This document shows, piece after piece, positions 35,156 through 48,464 of a stretch of 64,000 bases of DNA (positions are counted from its first letter, which is position 1; every line of letters begins with the position of its first letter). The translations under genes were made by a program, and so were the position numbers. A model generated the notes under the pieces. That model saw only the letters and a program-made list of their open reading frames with translations, was not told where the DNA came from and did no database searches. This DNA is from Ophioderma brevispina. Taxonomy: Eukaryota; Echinodermata; Ophiuroidea; Amphilepidida; Ophiodermatidae. The DNA lies in the NCBI GenBank assembly GCA_023653785.1, contig JAMKCH010022389.1, positions 1-64,000 of the forward strand, read 5' to 3'.

Positions 35156-36280
35156 TTTTTAATTTGTTCTGACATTGTACTGTATGAATTTTGCGCAGGG
35201 AATTGTTTCTTTCATTTGAATTAAGGCTTCAACATCTGTTTATCACAGACCTTTTCTGATAAGATTTAGGTGGTGTTGCTGGTATTGTTTCGGCTGCACT
35301 TCTGTGGTAGTCAGTAGCTCCAGCGCAAGTCTTGTTTTGTAGCAGTAGTTTGTATGTGGAACTGTTGGTTAAAAACCAACGCACACGACGCAGGGGAACC
35401 TATATTTCCTGGAGAGGTGATAGGGCCCAGCCCATTCAGTTTCTTGCCGGTACATGATCCAAAATACCGTCGGGAGTGTAAGTCCTCCATGGGTGGTTTT
35501 GTTTTTTATTGGCCAGGTTCCAACAGTACATGTAGGCTTGACTTGTTGGGAGCAAGCAGTGACAACGATTGCGGGTTGGACTGGAGAGGTAGAAGTAGCT
35601 AGCTGAGAGATTGAAGTTACAATTCTTTGATGTTAGGTTGACTTGTAAGACAGCCGGCCGGTCGCAGGGTTAGGGCAGATCAGTTAAGTAAAATGTCCGG
35701 TCAAGCCAAATAAACAGATGGTGCTCTCTTAACTCAGCACAACATCGTGTGTAACATTTAAGCGATCTTATGTACAAGTCATTATTTCAGTGGTGCACTA
35801 ATCTCTCGGCACAACCCTGTATGCGTTCCGGCCCATAGTCAATGTTAGAACTACAGCGTGCACTGGTGTTTTCGGCACAGAACGCTGCGTGCACATTCAA
35901 TTCATTTGGGGTCCGAGTAAGTCAGCGGACAAAGTTAGCACGGCAGGGTGCCCTATCATTCGGCACAACCTTCCCTTAGGCTTCCGTCTTTCGTCAAAAT
36001 GCTTGCGCAACATGCAGGCTGTTTTGGACCGCGAGCTGGTCGCTCAGGAAGGGTAGTGATCATTCAAAACATGCAAAAGCTAACAAGAGGAAGCGATGGT
36101 ATAACTAAAACTCCACTCCACTCCTACAAGAGATGCACCCCGCACTTTCTGCACCCTGACTTCGTCCGCTTCGTCTCGCCCTTCCTGAAGCAATTCGTCT
36201 TCCGAGTGTCTTGCATCTCCGCCAGGGTGCCGGATGCCTCTTCCTCATATCAACCATCTCATGGCGGCCCTATTGGTTGA

Positions 36281-37237
36281 AGCCCAGGAGCTAGCACACC
36301 ATTGTAACACATCTCAAGTACAAAAGGTTTGTTTGAGTGATTAAATAGGTTGATAGACAGGACTGACAGGAACCCCGAAACGTGATTCTAAGTGCCGCAA
36401 GTGGTGCAATAAGGAGAGGGGGCACACAAAGTTGTACAGAGGTCAATATTTGTAAAATTGATCCAATCATGTCAAAAGCACACCATCTTATGGTATAACC
36501 ATAAGGTTCAGAAAAGGTATAGTTTGTAATATGTACAGCGTAAAGTTCAGAGTTATAGGCTAAGAAACGCAAAAATCAATAAAAAGGTCAATTTCAGTGT
36601 ACAGGGGTCAAAACTTTTCAATCTCTGATTTGGATAAAAAATCGTGCCAATTATTGGTGGAGCTCATAGGATAAATACGGAATAGTTTGAGTGTCTCAAA
36701 TGCCTGCCTTTTTAAAAAAGTAGGGGGGTAAAAAGATCAAGCCCCATGAATGCAATGGCTTGCCCTTCTTGGTGCCCCCTACATCGGAAACTTAGGCCAT
36801 TTAGACAGTCCAAACTATTCCTTATCTAATCCTATGAACTCTCCCCCATAATTTGCAACATTTTTTATCCAAATCGGAGCAGCAAAGCAACTTTAAAAAT
36901 TTGACCCCTGTACAACTGAAATGAAATTGACCCTTATTATGATTTTGCTGTTTTTAGCCTTATAACTCTGAAACTGTAAGCGTACATATTAACCAAACGA
37001 TACCTTTTCTGAAGCCTTATGGTTAGACACATAAGATGGGTATGCTTTTCAACATGATTGGATCAATTACAAATTTGACCCCTGTACCAAACTTTGTGGG
37101 CCGCCTCTCCTTAAGGCACCACTTGCGGCACTTAAGAATCACGTTCATGGGGTCGGTAGTTCTGTCAACATATTTAATCCGATCTTCAAACCTTTTGTAC
37201 TTGAGATGTGTTACAAATGGTTGCTAGCTCCAGGGCT
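36281..37237. mobile_element. 957-bp inverted-repeat MITE with possible TTGA target duplication
   Basis: The left end 'agcccaggagctagcacacc' pairs with the right end, which reads on the + strand 'ttgctagctccagggct'. The arms (36,281-36,710 and 36,800-37,237) are complementary over most of their length, for example 'acacatctcaagtacaaaag' against 'cttttgtacttgagatgtgt'. TTGA is found immediately outside both ends (36,277-36,280 and 37,238-37,241). Four bases is short, so chance cannot be excluded. There is no transposase. Confidence 0.8.
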
Positions 37238-37239
37238 TT

Positions 37240-37830
37240 GAGGCATGTGGGCCTTACTACAGGGAGATCGGGGGGGGGGGGGGGGGGGGAAAACTGGCCG
37301 CCCGGCCGAAACCGGCAATGAGGCTCTCGGACCGTTTGAGGAATAAACCTCGAATGGCGAGCAATTTATAAGCAGCCGGGTTTGCCGCCGTATTGTGGAC
37401 ACGATTGTAACAAAACCAGGCACCATTCATTGACCGGCTGATATCGACCAAGAAAGTTAAGCACCAGTGCTGACTCTTTATCCAGCAGGAGTTGTATGAA
37501 CGTAACTGATCAGCATTTTCCACGCCGGCTCCTGTACTTGTTTTGTTCAACATCTGGCGGAGCGGCTATAATGTGCGCCTCTGAGTCAATTTTGAGTCAT
37601 TCTATTCCATCTCTTTTAACCTCACCCCTTTGGGTTTTTCCGTTGTTTGTAAACCACCCGGGCCCAATAGTAGGTCTAATCCCTCTTTTTAAAAGTTCAG
37701 TTCCCCCTGACATGTCCCTTGATCAAAACTTTCATTCTCCCCTTATCTCGGCTCACCAAAATGTTTTTTACGGACCCCTCAGATCCTCGACCCCCCCCCC
37801 CACGTCATAATATTCCTCCAAAAATTTCGA
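37240..37830. other. no gene; G run and low-support frames
   Basis: There is a G run of about 20 bases at 37,270 and a C run near 37,790. The open frames at 37,257-37,810 on both strands show no known domain. Confidence 0.5.
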
Positions 37831-37899
37831 AAGGTAAGTTTTCTCCATCTATGATTATTGTCATAGCAATAGGTATATATAGTATACATAGAAGTTCAA

Positions 37900-38160
37900 A
37901 ATGATCCTGGGATAAAATTATATAACAGAATGGCCCGGGGGGGGATTGATTTTGATTATCATTTTTGAGAGTCCAAGTGTGTGAAAATATCGGATCCACA
38001 ACCATGATAATGGGAAATTGGATGATTTAACGCCCATTTAATTAGTCTCGCCTATGAGTTTAAATAAGGGCTCGACTGCGTCCTCGACAAATATTTTGCA
38101 ACTCTAGCTCGACCAATTAATTTGGGCTAATCGCTCCAATTTTATATCAAACTGTTTTGT
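37900..38160 (+). repeat. dispersed repeat shared with 49.47-49.69 kb
   Basis: Both copies have, in order, 'gattatcat.tttt.gag', 'tccaagtg', 'ggatgattta.cgccca', 'gtctcgc.tatgagttt', 'gggctcga.tgcgtc', 'atttttgcaactc' and 'ccaattttat'. The parental element is not recognised. Confidence 0.75.
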
Positions 38161-38393
38161 AAATTGCGAAATGTAGAAAGAAATCATTCTCTGTTTGGGC
38201 GTTCAATATAAAAGTATTATACATCAGAGTTATGGCTAGAGTGATCTCTCGTATAGATCCAGTTTTTTTAGTTAAACCAAAGTTTGAAACCGTTTTTCCC
38301 CGCTACGGTGGAGCCAGATACACCTCACTCAGCCATACTGCTGTGTGTGGATTATTGGAGGCAAAAGATAATTATTGAACGGTGCCCTTCTGC

Positions 38394-38828
38394 ACTGTAA
38401 AAAATATTACTCAATACTGAGTAAAATCGTACTCTTTTCGATATAGAAATGGGACTGCTCCCATTTTAAGAGTAATTGCTACTCAGCTGTGGTTGAGTAG
38501 CAGTTTACTCAATTTGATGATTCAAATGACAACATTTGGGATCTAACTCATTCATGGCCCGTACGACCTTACTCATCTATGGGCCGATAATATTTACTCT
38601 TTACTCGGTAAAGGGTATTCCCCTATTTTTGCTTCTGAACCGGGGGAAAATCTTAATCTTGATATTGAGTAAAATTAACCACTTTTTTTGAGCAAAATAT
38701 TGCCTCATAGTTTATTCCGATTTAGTATTCAAACCAAGGATAAACAAATATGATAAAAACTACATTGAAATGATCGTGCTTTTTGCGCAACCAATGAGCA
38801 AAATAGCAATTTAACTCATTCAGCAGTG
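38394..38828. mobile_element. CACTG-ended MITE with TTACTCA motifs
   Basis: It starts 'cactgtaaaaaatattactc' and contains many copies of 'actcaat', 'gagta' and 'ttactc' in both orientations. It probably ends at 'aactcattcagcagtg' (38,828). The ends match only partly, so the right boundary is tentative. A related sequence is at 47.69-47.9 kb. Confidence 0.5.
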
Positions 38829-39959
38829 TACTTATCATCTTCAATCTGCATAACAGGCCATTTCACAGATAAGATGACCAACTTAGAACAGCACCTACAT
38901 ACACACAATGAAAACAACAAAACACAAAATGGTTTTGTGGTGTATATTTATACTATGTTTTTTAAGACAATTAAAATACAAAGTTATTAACATTAACAAA
39001 GAAATTCACAATAACAATATAACCGTCTTATTATAACGTATCACATATATACATCAGAGTCATTTAGATAATAAACGACAGGGAGTTTTGTTTCGGTTTA
39101 GCAACTATCGTTCCTAAAAGATAGATGGGTCCGATATTAGTAGTGGATGCTGGCGGAGCCGGTTCATATGATAAAAAATATTGGACCCCCTATCCTTATT
39201 ACACGATAATGGATACCCCAGACAAAAAGCCTGGGCTTATCAGCATTTCTTATTCAATAACATGTGAATTTATCACTTATTTTGAAAGAAATACCTCCCA
39301 CTTAATGATTAATCCCCTCTGCTTAAAGTATAGTTAGGCCACTGCTTTAGTATTTCGACTAGCTTTCCCGAATCAGACCAGCCAGGAACTTCAGGTTGGT
39401 TGCGCCGCAATGTTACATTGGTTTTGTTAGAGCTTTATTGCAGGCACCAAAAAAGCCTGCAGTTTTCCAAGGCATATATGGGCAATTCCACGGCAAATGT
39501 TCCCCCTTGAGCCTAAAAATTTGAAATTCATTTATGCAACAATTGAAACATTAACGGAAGAAAGACACCTCTGTATAATATGAATTTTCAGTGTTTTTGC
39601 CTTATTTTTTTACGTTTTTGGGAAAAAATGAATTTACGATTAAAAGATTTTTGCATTTTTATAAATTGGTGCTGTCAAATCTTTCAGTCCTGTTTGACCA
39701 CTAACATTATGATTTCTTACCTAATGCAAAGATACATACTTTTTATAATTTTCCCACTTTAGAATCAAATGTAGTTTATCTAGATGGGGCTTTTTGAGTT
39801 TCAAATTTTGCTTCTCAGAACGTATTTTTCCATGATTTATGTAACGTCCAGACGTTATTATACTATTTTTTTCCTGTAACTTAACTAACTGCATTGATTT
39901 TATCTTATTTAGTATACAATGTTTATGTACAGATATGGAGATAATAACATGTGAAAAAA

Positions 39960-40765
39960 TCATCATACTAATAGAAATATGCTAATGAACGTCATGGACA
40001 TTACATTTGCGTCATGGACATTACATCATGGACATTACGCATTTAAACACCTCCGTAAATGGGCATTATGGTGCTTTGTTTATGGTAATGTTTAAAAATC
40101 ATGTTTTTGATTCAGAGAATCTATTCTATGAAGTTTCATGACATTTGATGATTAGAATTCTTAAAAATGACCATTTTAGTCAAAATTGGGCACGATGGCG
40201 CTTTACATCATTTCTCGCACTTTTTTACCTCTACTAAAGGGTAACAACTTGAAAATATCATAAGTTTTAACTGCGCAGAAGTTTCACCCTTCATCATCTT
40301 TAGTTTGTGAGCAGGCCTACAGTTTATTCTTGGAAATACCCATTTGAATTGTACAGGGGAAAGTGCATGCCCTGGCCTTTTCAATAGGGCACATTCATGC
40401 AAATTCAATGAAGTTAAGGCAAACGAAGGTAGAGATAAAGCTCAATTTTTGGCATGTCATATTTGGTTATCTTACATGGTATATGTAGAGCAGGTTTTTT
40501 TTTTTCAAAGGCGTAGGTAAAACAAAGAAAAGCGACCCTCGTGCCAAGTTTGACTTAAAAGGCTGATCTTGAATCATACAATTTTCCAACAATCATTGTA
40601 CTTCAAAAACAGATTTCTATTGCATCCACAAACCGTAAGCAATGCAATAACCACACACCTTGGGTTATCAATTTCGAATGTTTAAAAGTCAAATTATGTA
40701 ACGTCCATGAATTCACACAAATGTAACATCCATGACATACATTGGAAGTGTTTCTAATATGATTA
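39960..40765. mobile_element. inverted-repeat element with GTCATGGACATTACAT ends
   Basis: The left end has two and a half tandem copies of 'gtcatggacattacat' from about 39,992. The right end at 40,695-40,740 has 'atgtaacgtccatga' and 'atgtaacatccatgac', their complement. Outside these, 'atactaatagaaa' (left) pairs with 'tttctaatatgatt' (right). The interior has no recognisable coding sequence. Confidence 0.55.
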
Positions 40766-41039
40766 AGAAGGTGGCTTGTCCTTTTTATATTTATTCAAAG
40801 TTAAATAAAGTGTTTACCATATTAAAATACTAAACAGGAATATGAAACTTTAGTTTAACTGCGTCCAAAACTGCTTGTCCATTTTCGTACGCCATGACAC
40901 CTGACTTCTCAAGCTCTTTTTTCTTGTTAATTAACTGAGCGTTCTAATTTTGATGTTCTTGTTAAACATTAGCATGTTAACTCTCAATACCAAGAAATAA
41001 AATGAACTTCCCCTTAGCTGTTCAAGTATGTTGGAATAC

Positions 41040-41920
41040 ATTTTTTTGAAATACAATTATCGGTCTGCTCTTGTGAACATGCACGTTAACCCACACAAAG
41101 ATAACCTATGCCTTGTATGTGACTTTGACCTACCAACATATGAAGGTGCTCCATGTTGCATTATGATCCACTTAACATTGCTCACACCTCCCCAATTTCA
41201 AAATATACCAACATACAGAAAGAGCCTCATTTAGTAGGTATACAGAGTTTAATGAATAGCCTTTTCCCCATCTTTACACAAAGTCGTCATCATTAAAAGT
41301 TTTGCGTTTCCCTAATTACATAGCCTAGCCCGATCGGCCTGACGTTTGACTTGATGATGTCAGAATTGCTCAATTAATAATTACAAAAATTGATGACTCC
41401 TGACCTTGATATGTGACCTTTGACCTCATCAATGTATCAACGTTCCCGTGTTGCATCTATGACACAAGGTACATTGCAATCCCTTCGCAGTGTCTAACAC
41501 ATATCACCATATAGAAAGATGCTTTGTTTAGAATAGAATAGTTTTTGAAATAGGTATTTCCCTATACTTTACACATACAATGTACACACATCGTAAAGTT
41601 TGTTGCATCGCCCCAATTACATATCCGTTGAGGTTGATTTTTGATAGTTGATGCACAATTCTAAACGACTATTAAAAGATTTGATGACCACATATGATCT
41701 TCGACCGTAGCATGTGACCTTTGACCTCCTCAACGGATGACGGTTCCCGTTGTTTCATCGACCCAAGTTACCCGACTATAACCTCACCAGTTCAAAGCAA
41801 GGACCATGATTTCTAGGGTAACATGAATGTTAACCGGACCGACCCCACACCACGCACGGACAACACACGGCACCAGAAGTAATCCCTATGTGCCCTCTTG
41901 CTTCGCAGATCACACAAAAA
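41040..41920 (+). repeat. ~305-bp tandem repeat carrying TGACCTTTGACCTC
   Basis: Three diverged units carry 'tgacctttgacctc' (near 41,410 and 41,717; 'tgactttgaccta' near 41,121), then 'cgttcccgtgttgcat', then 'acatatcaccatatagaaa' and 'tttacacat'. The end at 41,850-41,880 is a GGAC/CCGACC-rich tail. From memory, similar repeats occur in many marine invertebrates. The motif equals a DR1 nuclear-receptor site, but nothing here shows that it is used. Confidence 0.7.
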
Positions 41921-42429
41921 GTGGTTGCAGAGAGCTTACATTACTCCCAGAAATATTAAAAATGACAAAAACCTGCTAAGGGTTTCTCCCCTACTCTTAT
42001 GACACATATCATGTGTGAGCATCACCCCACAAACCAGTGAAAAAATTTGTCCTTATGTGCCTGTTTAATGCATACTGAAGGCAACAATGTAATTTAACAG
42101 AAAATTGTGAGGACACTGCACCATAAAAACGGTGATAATCAAAAGTACCTCGGTAAAGTATTGATTAAATGAAAATTACAAATCACAGAGTTACAATTTT
42201 ACAACTGTTTGCAGTGGTCTCCATCAACATCATCCTGGTAATTCATTTGTGTAAAAAAAAGTCATTTCCAATTTCTTAACCACAATCAATCATCACAATT
42301 GCAAATAAGCATGCTAAGCCAGAAACCTGGATGAGTAATTTTTAGGGGTAACCACTAGCTGGTTCCATTAGTGTATTACTGACCACTATCGCTTATCTTG
42401 TTTAATTGTTGCCACTGAAAACTTAAACG

Positions 42430-42535
42430 CCATCATTGTCAATTGTATTTTGTAAGAACAAAAGTCTATATTTTTATCATTAGAACCTGTGTTGTAAGAA
42501 CAACATATATTTTTTATCATTACCGTGCTATCTCT
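42430..42535 (+). repeat. short direct repeat
   Basis: 'gtaagaacaaaagtctatat' followed by 'ttttatcatta' is repeated about 55 bases later with small changes. Nothing else is recognised in 41.9-43.0 kb. Confidence 0.5.
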
Positions 42536-43015
42536 GATAGCAGACGATTTGATACTTCCACAACATAAGGGTGGTAAAACAACAACAGGCTATTCCCAGG
42601 TCAACACTCGAGATGTGCAACCCCATGCATGTCCTGGATTTTTTTCTTTGTTTGGCGGATGATAGATCATTTATAGTGAAAGACACTTTGAGAGTGCCAT
42701 AAACTTGTAATGGAACTTCCAGACTTTGAAATCACTATCTAGGGTATTGGTTTGGCATAGTGCAAATCTGTCATCCAAAATGTTATAGCTCCTTTACTTT
42801 TAAAGTTATTTTGTGTAAAAACTCAATATCTTTCTCTGGAACATGTTTTGGGGGGTCATAACTCCGCAAGTACCATATTTTTTATTGTCCTTTTTTTGTG
42901 GAAATACAATAATAATACATCACGCAAGTAAAGTGGGGGTTTACAGGCCCCCCCCATTAAAACCTCATTTTGGCATTTTGGACATCATAATTGACACCCC
43001 CCGAAAATCAATTCT

Positions 43016-43333
43016 GACATTGCACAACACCCCTCTACTTCATATATATGTTGAAGGTACATCACTAAAGAACTATTATTGAACGAATCAACTTGGTGTC
43101 TCGATGGCTTCATTGTTTCAGCCCAAAACCTTTTTGTTGACCTGCCCATAAATGTATATGGTGATATACACTGTGCATGTACAATGACCTTTGGGTCACA
43201 TATACCTTTGTGTGGTAACTTTTGATTGTGTATTTTTTGTGGAAAAAATGAAGACACCAACTATTCTTCAAGGAAAGTTGTTTAATTATATATCTTCAAC
43301 ATATCTGAAGTATAGGGGTTTTGTCCCAATGCC
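43016..43333. mobile_element. 318-bp MITE with ~40-bp terminal inverted repeats
   Basis: The left end 'gacattgcacaacacccctc' then 'tacttcatatatatgttgaa' pairs with the right end, complement 'ggcattgggacaaaacccct' then 'atacttcagatatgttgaag'. The open frames on it are shadows. Confidence 0.65.
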
Positions 43334-43339
43334 GGGGCG

Positions 43340-46300
43340 GTCCAGGATTGGAAAAAGCAAAATTCGGGGCGGAAAGGCTAAACTTGTCCAAATGGGCTGA
43401 TTTTTGCAACTTTTGCAGCATTACCGGGAGTCCGCGCCCCCCTCCGCCCCCTCCCTTGATCCGCGCCTGCAATGTCAACATTGGTTTTTCAGGGGGTCAA
43501 TAAAGTACAATTACATTTTGACGATACAATAAGAAATGACTGGCTGGGTACTTGACACTGTTATGAATGGTAGGCCTGTTAACTGCACAAATTCCTGGAC
43601 CAACTGGCATGGAAAATTCTGGGGCCCTTGGATTTTACAATGTCGTAGCAAATTAATTTTACAAGCTTTTGTTCTATTTTTTTCACAGTTTCTATGTCCA
43701 GCATATATGTGTTTTCCTGTGTAACTACAATAATTGAAACCTTTCAAAAATAGGATTGAAAATGGCCGGCCAACATTGGGTTAGTTTTTTTGGTCCACCC
43801 TGTATTTTGTAACAAGATGTGAAGATGTACAAAAATCATTGGTTTATGAGTGTAAAGCCTATTACTCATGAGGATGCCGGTGACTGCGAAACAGTAATTA
43901 CACAGTTAATTAATAAATGTTTCCGGAGGTGAATTCCGACTATTAGATGCAGGTTCCTTGGTTCGCTGATTAGACACTGCCCTTGTATCTGTTTTCCTTC
44001 CATTGCCCCGACATCAACCCATCTAGTACCCCCTCCCCTCCTTGCTTATTTGCTTTTTTTTTTTTCTTTAAAGATAATTCATGAGAACTAAAATCCTAAA
44101 AAATTTGAGCTCTGTACCTCTTTTCATTTTTCATGCTACAGCAATTTTAAATTCGAGGGGGGTCACCTCAAAAACATTTACCGTTGTGAAATTCAATATT
44201 CAGATGGCCTAAGTAAAGAACTACACCCCTCAGATCCTCAAACTTTGCATTTCTGGATAACCTTTTTGCTGCCGATTCAAATATGTGAAACATAAAATGA
44301 TCTTGCCAAATAACATAACATGGGGGTCAAAATGGCTCCAAAACAACTCGGACCATACTTTGGGGGCCCATAAGCAAAAAGTAAATTTATATAACTTCCA
44401 ATTTGGCTGGAAATACTAAATCTTAAATACTACCCCTGTGTACAATTTTCTTATATCTTATATCAGCTTCGTTGAAGAGATATAGCTGGTCGCAAAAGTA
44501 AAATTCCAATTTGACCCTTGCTTGGTCCCCCTAAAATCCAATGTCAGATATTCTGCACCAAATTTTGTACACATGTCTACTGCGCTTACCAAATTCAATA
44601 CACCAAAAGAAAAATCCCGAGGTGATGGTGTACTCGTTTGTGAATTGGCATGAATGACCCAGCTAGATGCTGTGTGATTAATTATTATTTCTTGCCTCGC
44701 TTCCCATAACCAACCCTTTGTCGTGTATGCTTTTCATTGTTTGATATGACATTTTACATTATTCTCTAAATTGCCGTAACAAGCACCACGCCTACTGCTT
44801 GGTTTGCACTGTATAGACCCTTTCTCGCCATCCTTTCCCACTTCTTACGATACCTATTTCCGGCATTCTCCTCCCCCTACCCACCTTTTCCTCTTTTGTA
44901 ACACATGTCTACTGCGCTTATCAAAAATGTACATTCAATGGCCTACGTTCCAACAAGTTAGAATGACTGGCTGGTTAACTTGATCGAACGCGCCTACACA
45001 ACGATGAATGGTCTGGGTGCTGAGCTGAAAAGGTTTCCAGAAATTGTCCCAGTTGGTGCCCTCCTGCATGATAAAAAATATCAGATGTCAAAACTGTATT
45101 GGTTGGTTAACGGTTAACTACAACCTAACATATAAATTTAACAAACCCCCCCTTCCACAGATTTCAGTAAATCACGCCCCTTAACTGAACTGCTCATGCT
45201 TCTAACTTTCCCTCCACCCAACTCCACATTTTACATTTTAGAACTGGCACCCAAAAGAAACTAGAACCAAGAAAAGCACTTCTTTAACCCCGACTAACTT
45301 GTTAGCACACCACCCACCCCCCCCCCCCCCCCCATACTCCTTTTTTATTATTACCATCGATCTTGTTAAAATATGTAGCCGTTTATAATGTCAATAAAAA
45401 TAATCCAAGTTGTTATAAAACCTTTGCCTGATTTTGTTTGCAATTTTTATACCCTTTGTCCTGTAACGCTAGTCCATGCCGCGTTTCGTTTAAATAACTC
45501 CCCCATTGTTTCCTTTTTTTTTGTTTTACAGCTCTCATGGGTTTCCACCTTGAAATGGCATTGGCCCCTTGGAGCCCAACCGCTATATACACAGGTACTA
45601 ACCACCATATACATTGACATGTGTTTCCCTGATCTGGTTGAAGATTTTGAAATTTTTCTTTTTTGTTTCAAACCGTTTCCTTATTTTAGTGCCTTCTTGT
45701 ACTCCTCCAAGACACAGAAAAAACAAAAACAACCACGCCAAAGCAACAACCACTCCCTGCTATTATACTTTAACCTTTCTTAAACTTCTGCAACGTTTTT
45801 TCATTATCTGTTATCTTTTGCGTCCATCTTAGTTTCCAGTTCTTTCCCTTCTAACATTTTCCCTGGCCCCTTCCTTCCTTCTTCGCATTGTCCCCTCTTC
45901 TCTTTTTTACTTTTAATTTCTAACTGGGTCCCTGTTAAATAATGTAAAAATTTGGCTTTTCTTGGCTTTTGGCCATTTTATTCAGACCTCCCTTTGTTTG
46001 TGGTACACACTGTAATATCCCTCTTTATTTTCTTTCCCGATCCTCATTCCACGCCAGTCGCGCCTGGTTCCATTTTTTCTTAAGTTGGCCCCTGTGTTCG
46101 AATTGTGACTAACTGTAACTATGCCCTTCAAGCATGGTCCCTTTTTATTCTTACCTTCATGAAAATCAATGAAGATTCCAATCTTTCTTAGCAGAAGCAC
46201 GTCCACCTCTCTGAAGTGATTTTCTTCCATGAACGAGGTATGCTAGAGGTATGCTAGTACAGGGAATGCCACACACATTCTCTCATCATCTAATCAAAAA

Positions 46301-47690
46301 GGGTAAGAGAAATATTACGTAAGTCAGGGAAAAAATCATGTTGATGGGGCAGACAGCCTTGGTCAAGTAGGGTTAGCCGGTCAGAAAATGTGTTAATTGT
46401 TTATTTGGGCCAAAGAAAATATACCCAGAATGCTGTGTGGGAATTCTTAGACACATGACTGACTTACACTACTTACCATTAATTGACTTTCAACAAAAAA
46501 GTTTTGAAAGGAATACTTTGAGTCCACATGTACGTTTACTTTTCCAATCACATCCGTAAATCCTAACATGAAAAAAATCGTGTTAGAAAAAAATGGTCCA
46601 TGTATCAGATTAATGACGTGGCCAAGTTGCCCTGCAATCAAGCACATTCCAGTCATACGTAGTACAAATATGACTGTTTATGAAGTTCAGGGTCAAAATA
46701 TTTTCACGAGATGTTCCATTCAACGAGGCATAAGCCTCGAGGACATATTCTGACCTTTGCACACATTGTACACATTCATGGTAACAAAATAGACAGGTCT
46801 AGAAAAAAACAAAAATAAACAAACTAAGTATGTCATGGCAACACCCGCACATAATTGGCGAGTCGAGGTGGTCGCCGAACGCGATTTATGCCCGCGTTTA
46901 CCAGCGCCGCTCTGCACGTCAGTGCGCGCCGCACGCAGAGTGGCATAGCTTTACGTGGAGTTCAATACAAAAAGACTATTCACTGTAAGCGACCAAAAAA
47001 TTACAGAATACTTTATATTGAAATAAAAAAAATACTGTAATTTGCTAAAGTTTGTCGATGTTAGATGAATTCTTACTAATTAAACGATAACTGTGTTCAA
47101 TCCTTAAAACGTAATTTCTCAGGTTTCCATCACGTTTTAATCCCGGGTGGGGGGGGGTGGTTGGGAGCACGGACCGTACCCACACGCATGACAATGCATG
47201 GCTGCGAGCCCTGCGTGAATCGAGATATACCTTCACTGCCATGACTGTGTGTACCGGTACGTGTAATATGTAGGTCTACAACCGTACAGATGTATAATCA
47301 TGATAATACTTGAAAGAATTTCGTCATGTGGCCACCAACCTAGAATTCGGCAGCCTCCGAATAAACTGCATGTTGAGGATACTGAATCATCCCCATTTCA
47401 ATAACTGGTCACTGGACGCAAACACCAGGATATCAAACCTTTTATACTTGACCTGGTTATCTAGCATACCTTTGAACCTTGAGATTAATTCCTCCATTCC
47501 CAGAAAATAGACGCGGTTCCCACTCCCATCTTGCATTGGATGATCACGTCCTTGTCACGAACGCGTTTTGATTTCTCCTCCCTGCGGATTAAAAATGAAC
47601 CCCACCACTCTTCCCATATTAATCCGTAATACGCCCAAGTAGCAAACTTTAATCCGCGGCCGTGGCACGATCACGAAATTTCCCCAAAAG
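43340..47690. other. no recognisable gene
   Basis: This region is T- and pyrimidine-rich with C runs (45,307-45,333). 'acacatgtctactgcgctta' occurs twice (44,571 and 44,902), and 'gactggctgg' with 'atgaatggt' occurs at 43.54 and 44.96 kb, which points to old repeat copies. A 131-codon open frame at 45,388-45,783 resembles no known family. A CpG-rich patch is at 46,857-46,950. Confidence 0.5.
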
Positions 47691-47898
47691 GAGTGAAATG
47701 AAAGTTTACTCCTATTTGAATTGAGCTTTTTAGTCATCCATTTGACAAATTTTAAATCTAAATCATTGAGTGATTATTTACTTTTTCCGACGAGTAACGT
47801 CAAACAAGTTTTACTCGTCATGGAGTGGATATTACTCTTTTTTTTACTCCACCTACCCTACTCGGTATGAGATTACTCCTGGCATTTACAGTGTTACG
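47690..47898. mobile_element. fragment of TTACTC/ACAGTG MITE
   Basis: Repeated 'ttactcc', 'ttactcgtc', 'attactctt' and a right end '..ggcatttacagtgtta' make this a likely relative of the element at 38.39 kb. The left boundary is uncertain. Confidence 0.45.
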
Positions 47899-48264
47899 TC
47901 CTCTACAATCACGCCCACCATGCAAGGCACCATATGTGCTGGATGGCCCCCAATGAGCCTCTCCAGAGTTGACGCCATTGTGCAGATCTTCTTTTTCATT
48001 CTACCGTACGTCCCAACATAGTGGATTGAAAAAATTGCTCCACGGGTACATAAAAACTTGCCCGCCATGCACTTCGAAAACAAAATTATTACCATCTCAC
48101 CTCCAGCCCTTTCAAACAATATTTAATTAAGGGAGAAAGCACAATAGGTAGATTCAGAACGTCCGGTGAGTGCCCGATGCTTTTATTGCAAAGTGGAATA
48201 TTCTGACCATCTCATTACCATTCCAGTAAATACACTTCTATAAGGAACCTCGACGAGAACGGCC

Positions 48265-48310
48265 ATGGGAGTAACATTGTCCCTAAGGAGGGGATCCGCT
48301 CACTCACTCG
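48265..48310 (+). CDS. candidate first coding exon of the ODF3/CIMAP-like gene
   Basis: The ATG lies in a strong initiation context (gaacggccATGg) and opens 15 codons (MGVTLSLRRGSAHSL). A consensus donor (cg|gtaagt) follows, leaving one base. The next exon (49,805) needs exactly one base, and G plus CA gives alanine, so the phases agree. It is too short to show homology by itself. The evidence is only the start context, donor and phase, so it could be a coincidence. Confidence 0.35.
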
Positions 48311-48464
48311 GTAAGTGATGATACACGATTAGCAATAGTCCTCCAAACGCAAAAGTCATAGAACACAATGCCTAAAGAAACCCTGTGTCCCTTCCTATCT
48401 TACACTGGGGTATCATCCTTGTCCAAGCAATCACAAAGCCCCCTGTAAGCACTTATTTTCAATG

